Assembly: GCA_018056705.1 (NCBI GenBank) | Contig: JAGPFE010000029.1 | Coordinates: 1-39,367, forward strand | DNA length: 39,367 nucleotides | Source of the DNA: Candidatus Hydrogenedentota bacterium | Lineage (GTDB): Bacteria; Hydrogenedentota; Hydrogenedentia; Hydrogenedentales; CAITNO01 | Direction of reading: 5' to 3' | Shown here: positions 17,603-24,572 of the stretch, piece by piece | How the letters are laid out: each line of letters begins with the position of its first letter | Numbering within the stretch: the stretch's first letter is position 1 | The notes under the pieces: generated by a model | What the model was told of the DNA's origin: nothing | Seen by the model: only the letters and a program-made list of their open reading frames with translations | The model's database searches: none | Program-made: the position numbers and the translations under genes

Positions 17603-19899
17603 TGAACCATTTCCGCCCGTGCCGCCCTGTTGTCCCGCGTTCCCCGCGGCCCCGGAAGCACCGCCGGCGCATACATCTGGCAGGCCCGCCCGGGCGATTC
17701 GCGTCCCGCGTTCCCCGCGGCCCCGGAAGCACCGCCGGACCCGCTATTCCTGCCCGCGCCGTGGGCTCCCTTCCCCAGCACGCCATCTACCCACATGCCA
17801 ATGTTCCCCCCGGCTCCACCGGGCGCGAGCGCGCCCCCCGCGCCGTTACTGCTTCCGCCCGCTCCACCGGCGCCCCCGCTACCGGCCGAACCTCCGGCGC
17901 CCCCCGCGCCACCGCCCGCGCGACCCGCCACCGCGCCGGACACGTCCAGCGTGGTGTTCCAGGTCATGTCGCCGGAAGCGGCCAGTACCAGCGGCCGGTT
18001 GCCCGTGACGGACACGGTCACGCCATTACTCACGGACACGTTACGGAAGTTGAACTTGGCCACGTTTCCGGCACTGGTGCTGAGAATCTGTCCGTATACC
18101 GCCGGGTTGGATCCCGCCTGCAGGAAGGGTGGGGTCGTGCCGGTATTGATGGTCACCGATCCGGAGGAAACGGTAAGATCGCCCAGCGATCCGTCACTGA
18201 GGTAAATGTCACCGTTCGATACCGGGCCGCCAGGATACTCAAAGGTGTATGCGTTGTCCGCGCCGTCCAGGTATGAAGCCGGAAGAGAAGATCGACCCAT
18301 GGCGTCCGTTGCCGCGCCCGCCGGAATCTGCACGGAGACGGTAATGGTCTGGGTCCGGCTGACGAGCAGGGAGAACGAATACGACGCTCCGCTTCCCGCG
18401 AAGTTGGTCACCCACGCCGTGCCCTGGCCGCTTTGAACCAGGACGATCAGGTCGTCCGCCGTGAACCCCGACACGTCCTTGTTGAACACCACGTCAAAGG
18501 TAACCGAGGTCTGGGTGGTTGGTTCAGGAACACGCGGCGTAATCGTGGCAACGGGATCGTTGCGGTCGATGAGGTAGGTCTGACCGGTTGTGAAGGCGCC
18601 GTTGTTCGCGCCTTCGCCACCCAGCTGGTTCCAGTTTTTATCGTAAATGGAACCGTCGTCCAGCAGGTTCAGCCCCAGGGTACCGTTGGGCGCGCCCGAG
18701 ATATTCACGCGGATGGTCCGGGTCGCCGTGTCTTCGTTCCCTTCCACGGCAGTGATGGAGGCGCCGGACGCCGAAGAGCCGGTCAGGGCGAAATCCGAGG
18801 CGTCCACGCCCCGCACCGCTTCGTTGAAGGTCACCACGAACGTGACCTCGTTCGCCTCGGTCGGCGACGGATTCCCGCGGTTGATAGACAGCGCGACGGG
18901 CGCGGAAGTATCGGTCAGCCAGCCGTTCAGGAATTGCATGACGGCATTGTTGAACAGGGTTTTGTAGCCCTGGTCGTTGAGATGAATCGGATCCCGGTAA
19001 TTCTTGTTCGCCTCTGGCTTGTTCATCTGCATCGGGGCGGTGCCGTAGGAAATATCCCCGCCCGCCATGGGCGTGTACGCGGGGTAGTAACCCGGGAACG
19101 GCGTGGTACCCGGGTTGAAAATGGTCCCGAGCGAGTTGGTGTACCCGTTCGCGTAGTGATTCGCGCCGAAATTGTTCAGAAAGTCCCAGCGGGGCGTGGC
19201 CAGGGCGACATTCTTGTTCCGCGTGCCCATGCCCACGAAGAACTGGTTAATGACCTGGTTGTTCGCCTTGTTCTGCCAGATGTCCCCCACGGTGAACCCA
19301 AGACCTGCTGCGAAGTACACGGAGTTCCAGGAGAATTCCTGCATCCCGTAGGTACAGGTCTCGGTGATGTTCAGGTAGTCGTAGCCGATGTGCAGGATTT
19401 TCTTGGTGGGATGATTGGTCCGGAACCAGTTGACCAGCGTTTCCAGGTCTTGCTGGATAGAGTCATACAGGGCTTCGGTCTGTGCCGGCGTCCAGTCGGC
19501 CCGCCAGGACCACATGTCATTACCGGTGATGGACAGGCAGATGATATCGATGGTCGGCCACTGGGCCAGCGACCAGTTGATCCGGTCCAGCAGGGGCATG
19601 TTGGTGTAGCCCGGAGGCGAAGGAAAACTGCTTTCAGGAGGCACGGCGTTGTTGGCCCACATGTCCACCGTGGATCCGCCGATAGCCGTGTAGGTGCCCT
19701 CTACCTCGTAAGTGCCCGCGCCGTAATTGTAGTTGAGCACCGACTGGTAGGATCCCATGTTCCAGGGCCACTGCGCCCAACTGTCGCCCACCAGCAGGAT
19801 GCGCTTTACGGCAAAGGCGTCTGGCGATAACACCAGCACCGCCAGGGCGCACACACAGAAAAGAAAAGTTATCCCGCGATCATGACCGTGCCTGCTCAT
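17530..19899 (-). CDS. Secreted SGNH hydrolase with Ig-like and Gly-rich domains, N-terminal part of a frameshifted gene
   Basis: I chose the ATG at 19899 because gaggag lies 6 nt upstream; a second ATG two codons earlier has no spacing. A signal peptide follows (FLFCVCALAVLVLSPDAFA). SGNH/GDSL motifs are intact: ILLVGDSWAQW (block I Ser), SITGNDMW (block III GxND) and DPIHLNDQGY (block V Asp-His). So the N-terminal domain is probably an esterase or polysaccharide deacetylase-like hydrolase. Then come two Ig-like domains (VTFVVTFNEAVRGVDASDF; VTFDVVFNKDVSGFTADDL) and the start of the Gly-rich region. After about 17667 the frame leaves Gly-rich sequence and runs into unnatural peptide until a stop at 17530; the true continuation is the frame of 14174-17602. 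Intact, the protein would be roughly 1,880 residues. Confidence 0.82.
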   Translation of the reverse strand: MSRHGHDRGITFLFCVCALAVLVLSPDAFAVKRILLVGDSWAQWPWNMGSYQSVLNYNYGAGTYEVEGTYTAIGGSTVDMWANNAVPPESSFPSPPGYTNMPLLDRINWSLAQWPTIDIICLSITGNDMWSWRADWTPAQTEALYDSIQQDLETLVNWFRTNHPTKKILHIGYDYLNITETCTYGMQEFSWNSVYFAAGLGFTVGDIWQNKANNQVINQFFVGMGTRNKNVALATPRWDFLNNFGANHYANGYTNSLGTIFNPGTTPFPGYYPAYTPMAGGDISYGTAPMQMNKPEANKNYRDPIHLNDQGYKTLFNNAVMQFLNGWLTDTSAPVALSINRGNPSPTEANEVTFVVTFNEAVRGVDASDFALTGSSASGASITAVEGNEDTATRTIRVNISGAPNGTLGLNLLDDGSIYDKNWNQLGGEGANNGAFTTGQTYLIDRNDPVATITPRVPEPTTQTSVTFDVVFNKDVSGFTADDLIVLVQSGQGTAWVTNFAGSGASYSFSLLVSRTQTITVSVQIPAGAATDAMGRSSLPASYLDGADNAYTFEYPGGPVSNGDIYLSDGSLGDLTVSSGSVTINTGTTPPFLQAGSNPAVYGQILSTSAGNVAKFNFRNVSVSNGVTVSVTGNRPLVLAASGDMTWNTTLDVSGAVAGRAGGGAGGAGGSAGSGGAGGAGGSSNGAGGALAPGGAGGNIGMWVDGVLGKGAHGAGRNSGSGGASGAAGNAGRESPGRACQMYAPAVLPGPRGTRDNRAARAEMVHWDSAPWVPPVSGAREEVAARPRA
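17632..17738. repeat. 36-bp perfect direct repeat, 71-bp period, at the frameshift
   Basis: Copies at 17632-17667 and 17703-17738 are identical (each begins gtcccgcgttccccgcggcc and ends cgccgg), separated by a 35-bp spacer. Both encode GASGAAGNAG-type Gly-rich peptide. The start-to-start distance is 71 bp, which is 2 modulo 3; deleting one copy plus the spacer joins the two minus-strand frames exactly. It may be a natural slippage/recombination switch or an assembly error. Confidence 0.92.
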
Positions 19900-19936
19900 G
19901 GCCATCTCCTCATATAGGTTATCGTTGACTATAAAG

Positions 19937-19965
19937 AGTCTAGCACAACTTGGAGAAAAAGTCAA
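19937..19965 (-). promoter_or_regulatory. Sigma70-type promoter of the SGNH/Ig gene
   Basis: On the minus strand TTGACT (19960-19965), a 17-nt spacer and TAGACT (19937-19942) lie 38 nt before the chosen ATG. This is the best-scoring promoter-like site I noticed in the window and sits in an AT-rich gap. Confidence 0.7.
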
Positions 19966-19993
19966 GCGATAATTTGCACGAGGCACAACTTGG
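19943..19993 (-). promoter_or_regulatory. Paired 11-bp direct repeats, operator candidate
   Basis: CCAAGTTGTGC (minus strand) occurs at 19943-19953, inside the -10/-35 spacer, and again at 19983-19993 upstream of the -35. Spacing is 40 bp, close to four helical turns, so one protein could hold both sites on the same DNA face. No regulator gene is adjacent. Confidence 0.45.
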
Positions 19994-20056
19994 CCACCAG
20001 TTTCAGCATAAGCACCAATTAACAATAGGTTGAATCATTGACCGGGCGTATCCCCT

Positions 20057-20884
20057 TCAGCGCCGGAACCATAACAGGGCAAGGTAACCGATGCCGTTAA
20101 CCAGCACGATAACCGGCCCGGACGGCAAATTCCACAGGTAACTGGCGGCCATCCCCAGCACGCCGCAGGTTACCGAGTACGCCACGCCCATCACCATCAC
20201 GCTGTCCAGTCGCCGGGCCATTCGGGCCGCCGCCGCCGCCGGCAGCGTCAGCAGCGCGATGGATAGCACTACCCCCGCCACCACGGTCAGCGCCACCACG
20301 GTCAGCGCCACCAGGATCAGCAGGACACTGTAATATCGTTCCGCGGGTAGTCCCCGCAACCGGGCATACTCCGTGTCGAAACATAGCGCGAGGAAGGGCT
20401 GAAAATACCACCCGACGGTTCCCAGGATCACCAGGTCCAGCCCGGCCATGATCCCGATCTCCCGGGGCCCGGCCATGAGAATGTTGCCGAACAGGTATGC
20501 CGAGAGATCGCGGCTGTACCCGGGGGTCAGGTACAGCAACAGGATGCCCACGGCCATTCCCGTGGACCACATCAGGCCGATCAGCGTGTCTTCCCGTTCC
20601 CGCCACCGCTGCGCCACCCAGGCGATCAGCAGGGCCGACAGGATGGCCGCGGTCACCGCGCCCCAGAGCGGATGCAGCCACGTCCATCCCCGGGTGGCCC
20701 GCAGGTATTCCGCCGCGCCAATGCCACCGAGGGCGGCATGGGCAATCCCACCGGCGATGTAGCCCAGCCGGCGGGTGACCACGTAGGCGCCCACCGTGCC
20801 CCCCGCTACCCCGGCAAGGGTCAGCGCCGCCAGCGCGTGCCGGAAGATCACCGATCCCGCCATGGTCGCCAGCACTTCAATCAT
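20057..20884 (-). CDS. znuB: Zinc/manganese ABC transporter permease (ABC-3 family)
   Basis: 275 aa of mostly hydrophobic segments, about eight membrane helices, of the ABC-3 (ZnuB/MntB/TroC) permease family. Family-typical stretches include HALAALTLAGVAGGTVGAYV, GYIAGGIAHAALGGIG and LLTLPAAAAARMARRL. It forms the inner-membrane channel for Zn(II) or Mn(II) uptake. The start overlaps the end of the ATPase gene by 8 nt, so translation is probably coupled. It is last in the order substrate-binding protein, ATPase, permease. Metal choice is inferred from the His-rich loop of the binding protein and is not certain. Confidence 0.9.
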   Translation of the reverse strand: MIEVLATMAGSVIFRHALAALTLAGVAGGTVGAYVVTRRLGYIAGGIAHAALGGIGAAEYLRATRGWTWLHPLWGAVTAAILSALLIAWVAQRWREREDTLIGLMWSTGMAVGILLLYLTPGYSRDLSAYLFGNILMAGPREIGIMAGLDLVILGTVGWYFQPFLALCFDTEYARLRGLPAERYYSVLLILVALTVVALTVVAGVVLSIALLTLPAAAAARMARRLDSVMVMGVAYSVTCGVLGMAASYLWNLPSGPVIVLVNGIGYLALLWFRR

Positions 20885-21638
20885 GATCCGCGAGCCCTCC
20901 CCCCGTCATGTGCCGCAACAGGCCGCTGTCCATGTGAGCGACCCGGTGATGGTGAATCGTGCGATGCACGCAGTACACCGCTTCCAGAAAGCGTTCCGCC
21001 ACTTCCACGTCATGAGTGACCAGCACCATCGCGCGGTCCCGCCGGGTGGTCTCCAGCAGGTCCAGCAGCGCGGCCCGCGAGGCCGGGTCCACCGCTGCCG
21101 TCGGTTCATCCAGAAACAGGATTTCCGGGTTGCTTACCAGGGCCCGGGCGATCAGGGTCCGCTGCTGCTGTCCCCCGGACAGTTCACCAAAGGATTTACG
21201 GGCCAGATCCGCGATGCCCGCCGTTTCCAGGGCATGAAACACCCGTTCCCGCCGCGCGTGCCGGTTGCCGGCCCCAGGATGGTTCAGCAGTCCCATCCCT
21301 ACCACTTCCTGGACCGTGATGGGAAACAGCGTGTCACACTGTAGCCGTTGCGGCACGTAACCGGCCCGCGGGCGGGTTTGCTCCGGAGGCCCTCCCAGCA
21401 GGAACACCATGCCCCGCCGGGGTTCCAGCAGGCCCAGCATGAGCTTCAGCAACGTGGTCTTTCCGCCACCGTTGGGCCCTACCAGCGTCACGCAACCTCC
21501 CCGCGGCACGACCAGGGAAATGTCCACGAGGATCGGTTCACGCCGCTCGTACGCGAAGGAGACGTTCCGGACCTCCGCCGCCGCGGACTCACCCCGCGGG
21601 TCCGCCGCGACAGGCGCGGGCATGGTTGAAGTGCTCAC
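20877..21638 (-). CDS. znuC: Zinc/manganese ABC transporter ATPase
   Basis: Walker A is GPNGGGKTTLLKLMLG, signature ELSGGQQQRTLIARAL, Walker B EILFLDEPTAAVD and the switch His in LVTHDVE, all intact. I prefer the GTG at 21638 because ggggat lies 7 nt upstream; an in-frame ATG at 21623 is possible, while the longer frame back to 21719 would overlap the upstream gene and adds an unnatural Pro/Arg-rich lead. It powers uptake through the permease. The C-terminus is short and has no extra regulatory domain. The GGG in the Walker A loop (GPNGGGKTT) is common in this subfamily. Confidence 0.9.
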   Translation of the reverse strand: MSTSTMPAPVAADPRGESAAAEVRNVSFAYERREPILVDISLVVPRGGCVTLVGPNGGGKTTLLKLMLGLLEPRRGMVFLLGGPPEQTRPRAGYVPQRLQCDTLFPITVQEVVGMGLLNHPGAGNRHARRERVFHALETAGIADLARKSFGELSGGQQQRTLIARALVSNPEILFLDEPTAAVDPASRAALLDLLETTRRDRAMVLVTHDVEVAERFLEAVYCVHRTIHHHRVAHMDSGLLRHMTGGGLADHD

Positions 21639-21690
21639 AGCGTATCCCCGGTTTATTTCTGTGCCCCCATTATAAGGTTCGCGAGGCGCG

Positions 21691-22719
21691 TCACGGCGCG
21701 GCGGGGGCAAAACTTTCACGCGTCGCCTGGGCTAGGGCGCGAATCGCTTCGGGATAGTTCAGACGGTTCAGGTCGACTTCCAGGACCCGCAGGTTCAACT
21801 GTCGCGCCAGGGCCTTCATTTCGGACGCGGGGTACCCTGGCTGGGTGATCAGGGCGGTGACGCCCGACGCGCCTATTTCCCGGGCTAACGCGTCCAGGTC
21901 CCGCGCCCCCGGGGTTTTCCCATGCTGCTCCACGGCCCGCTCAACCAGGCCGTACCGGCGGGCGAACCATCCCGTTTCCGGGTGGAACACGTAATATGGT
22001 CTTCCTTTAACAGGCTCGAGCATGCCGGCAATCTCCGTGTCCAGTTGCCGCAGGTCCCGACGGACGGTTTCCAGTTTTTCCCGGATGCTGTCAGCCTGTT
22101 CGGGCAGGTGTCGCGACAGCACCTCGGCAATCCGTTCCGCGGCACAGATCATGGCCTGGGGATCCGTCCAGAAATGAGGGTCTCCGTCCCCATGATCGTG
22201 GCCATGGTCATGGACTTCCCCCCCGTGGAGATCCTGGCGCGGCTCCCCATGGTCCTCTTCGGGTTTCGTGTCGCGCGTCTCCTCCGGCGCGATCTGGGGC
22301 GGGGGAATCTTTTCAGTTACCGCGTCCAGCAGGCACACGGCCTCCAGGGAAGGGTTCAACCCCCGCAACCGTTCAATCAACGGTTCTTCGAAGGGCATGC
22401 CGGACTCAAAGTAAACCGCCGCCCGGGCCAGGGTGTCCATGTGTCCCGGGGCGGGTTGCCAGGTTTCGTGATTCTGTCCGGAGGGAACCACGGTGACGGC
22501 GCGCGCCGCGTCACTTCCCAACGTGGAGACCAGCCAGTTAAGCGGCTCCACGGTAACGGCGATGACGAGTGGTCCTGTTCCGGAATCTGCCTGTGACTCT
22601 GTAGTTCTGGTTTTCGGGTCACCAGAGCATCCGGTCACGGCGAAGCACATTGCGGCGATCCCGACCATACCATTCAGAATCCACCGGCCAGTCAGCATGA
22701 GTCTTACCGCGGAAATCAT
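21691..22719 (-). CDS. znuA: Zinc ABC transporter substrate-binding lipoprotein
   Basis: 342 aa. ATG at 22719 has aaggag 6 nt upstream. The N-terminal signal ends in a lipobox with Cys31 (FAVTGCSGD), so it is membrane-anchored by lipid. The metal-binding His positions of the ZnuA/cluster A-I fold are visible in SGQNHETWQP, GDPHFWTDPQ and YVFHPETGWFARRYGL. Between the first two lies a His/Asp/Glu-rich loop (about residues 150-180, HGGEVHDHGHDHGDGDPHFW), typical of zinc rather than manganese binders. It delivers metal to the ATPase/permease encoded just downstream. A Fur/Zur-like palindrome is located 30-46 nt before its start. Confidence 0.93.
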   Translation of the reverse strand: MISAVRLMLTGRWILNGMVGIAAMCFAVTGCSGDPKTRTTESQADSGTGPLVIAVTVEPLNWLVSTLGSDAARAVTVVPSGQNHETWQPAPGHMDTLARAAVYFESGMPFEEPLIERLRGLNPSLEAVCLLDAVTEKIPPPQIAPEETRDTKPEEDHGEPRQDLHGGEVHDHGHDHGDGDPHFWTDPQAMICAAERIAEVLSRHLPEQADSIREKLETVRRDLRQLDTEIAGMLEPVKGRPYYVFHPETGWFARRYGLVERAVEQHGKTPGARDLDALAREIGASGVTALITQPGYPASEMKALARQLNLRVLEVDLNRLNYPEAIRALAQATRESFAPAAP

Positions 22720-22749
22720 GTCATGCTCCTTAGCATTGAACCAGCCTGT

Positions 22750-22765
22750 TAATGATAAATCATTA
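22750..22765. promoter_or_regulatory. Zur/Fur-like operator palindrome
   Basis: taatgataaatcatta is a perfect 7-2-7 inverted repeat and is extended by tatcac on one side, giving a tgataatgat run on the minus strand, like Fur-family boxes. It lies between the divergent znuA and kinase genes, 31 nt from the znuA ATG and 61 nt from the kinase ATG. Repression of znuA by a Zur protein when zinc is plentiful is the likely role. Confidence 0.6.
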
Positions 22766-22826
22766 TCACTTTTCTTTGCAACTTCGTTGTGATCCCCCCG
22801 TGGTATCCTGTAAACTAGGTTGTTCT

Positions 22827-24521
22827 ATGATCCCTGTTGTATGTCCTCATTGCGGACTTCGCATCCTGGTTCCCCCCACCGTTCAAGGGAAAAAAGGGGT
22901 ATGCTTCGGATGCGGGCACCTGCTGGTAGTACCCGACGAGCCCCGGGCTGGAACCACCCAGTACGCCCCGGGCGACATCGTGTCCGGGCGATACCGCCTG
23001 GTGGAAAAGGTCGGGGAAGGTGGCATGGGCATCGTGTTCCGGGCTCACGACGGCCTGACCGGCGAGGAAGTTGCCCTGAAGTTCATGCATCCCGCCCTGC
23101 TGGCCACCGAGAAGGCCCTGCGGATGTTTCTGCAGGAGGCCCAGGTGTCCCGGAAACTCCGGCACGAACACATCATCGCCGTCCATGACATCAACTTTAC
23201 CCCTGACGGCGTGCCGTACATCTCCATGGAATTTGCCCGGGGACGTTCCCTGCGCAAGACGCTCAACGAGTACCGCAAGGCCAGGCGCTACCCGGAAGTA
23301 CGTTTCGCCTTGCGGGTGACGGACCAGATCCTGGCGGCCCTCGACTACGCCCACAGGCTGGTGGTCCACCGGGATATCAAGCCCGAAAACATCTTTGTGG
23401 AACCGAACGAACGGGTGAAACTGCTGGATTTCGGCCTGGCCCGGGCCCTCGAGGAACTGGAAAAAGACCAGGGAACCCGGAAGAAACGGGTGGTTGGGAC
23501 GCTGGCCTATGCGTCCCCGGAACAGAAGGCCTTCAAGCCGGTAACGGCCGCGTCAGACCTGTACGCCGTGGGCCTCGTGCTCCGGGAAATGCTGACGTTA
23601 CGGACGCCCCTCGAGGACAATCCGCCCGTGGAGCAGCTCCGCCAGGACGTGGCGCCATCGCTGCTGGAAACCCTCCGGCGCGCCCTGGCGGAGGATCCCG
23701 ACGCGCGTTGGCCTTCGGCGGCGGCTTTCCGAGAGGCGCTCAGCCGCGCGTGGTCCGCCTATCGCCCGCCGGAGGTGATCACACCCGCCACGGACGCGCG
23801 TCCGGATCTGGCCGCCCGCAAGGCGGACACGTCCGGCATGGTGTTCCTCAGTGGGGGCCGTTTTCTCATGGGTAATAACGCGGTGCGGGAACAGGCCCCG
23901 GAGTTCGAAGCCGAAGTGGGACCATTCTGGATGGATATCCATCCCGTTACCGTCGCCCAGTACGCCCGGTATCTCAGGGAAACCGGCGCTCCCGAGCCCC
24001 GGTTCTGGCGGGACGCGCTGTTCAACGGTCCTGACCAGCCCGTGGTCGGCGTGTCATGGCGGGAGGCCCTGGCCTATGCCCGCTGGGCGGGCAAGACCCT
24101 ACCGACCGAAGCGCAGTGGGAATTCGCCGCCCGGGGTTTTGAGAACCGGCGGTACCCGTGGGGCAACACCCCTCCGAATCCATCCCTGTGTAACTTTGGG
24201 GATCACCTGGGCATGCCCAGCGTGGTGTTCCTGCACGAGGAGGGACAGACGCCGGAAGGTATCGTGGACCTGGCGGGCAACGTCTACGAATGGACAATGG
24301 ATCCGTTCGTTCCCTATGAACTCGCGTTACGGGATCCGGAATCGGCCGCGAAGTACCCGCAACGGGCGGTCCGGGGGGGCTGCTGGAACTCGCCCCCGGA
24401 AGAACTGCTGACCACGTTTCGCCGGGGATTTTTCCCTGAATCCCGGGAAAACACCCTGGGATTCCGCTGCGTGATCCCGGTTGACGCCCCGACCGTCTTC
24501 CCCGAACCGCGTCGCCGTTGA
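22827..24521 (+). CDS. Zinc-ribbon Ser/Thr protein kinase fused to FGE/sulfatase-modifying-like domain
   Basis: 564 aa from the ATG at 22827, chosen because the protein then begins with a clean zinc ribbon (MIPVVCPHCGLRI ... GVCFGCG). The kinase domain, about 45-310, has the Gly loop VGEGGMGIVF, Lys near 83 (EVALKFM), HRDIKPEN near 179 and DFGLAR near 199, all catalytic residues present. From about 335 comes a formylglycine-generating-enzyme-like domain: GMVFLSGGRFLMGN, PVVGVSWREALAYARW, LPTEAQWEFAARG, YPWGN, GNVYEWTMD, and a final NTLGFRC. Such kinase-FGE fusions occur in PVC-type bacteria; the FGE part is usually a binding or C-type-lectin-fold module rather than a proven oxidase. No membrane segment is seen. 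It is divergent from the zinc transporter and shares its control region. Confidence 0.88.
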   Translation: MIPVVCPHCGLRILVPPTVQGKKGVCFGCGHLLVVPDEPRAGTTQYAPGDIVSGRYRLVEKVGEGGMGIVFRAHDGLTGEEVALKFMHPALLATEKALRMFLQEAQVSRKLRHEHIIAVHDINFTPDGVPYISMEFARGRSLRKTLNEYRKARRYPEVRFALRVTDQILAALDYAHRLVVHRDIKPENIFVEPNERVKLLDFGLARALEELEKDQGTRKKRVVGTLAYASPEQKAFKPVTAASDLYAVGLVLREMLTLRTPLEDNPPVEQLRQDVAPSLLETLRRALAEDPDARWPSAAAFREALSRAWSAYRPPEVITPATDARPDLAARKADTSGMVFLSGGRFLMGNNAVREQAPEFEAEVGPFWMDIHPVTVAQYARYLRETGAPEPRFWRDALFNGPDQPVVGVSWREALAYARWAGKTLPTEAQWEFAARGFENRRYPWGNTPPNPSLCNFGDHLGMPSVVFLHEEGQTPEGIVDLAGNVYEWTMDPFVPYELALRDPESAAKYPQRAVRGGCWNSPPEELLTTFRRGFFPESRENTLGFRCVIPVDAPTVFPEPRRR

Positions 24522-24572
24522 CGTCCTGGCCGCCTTTCGAGTCAGGATATGCCGTCCCAGGGCGGCGGAAGG

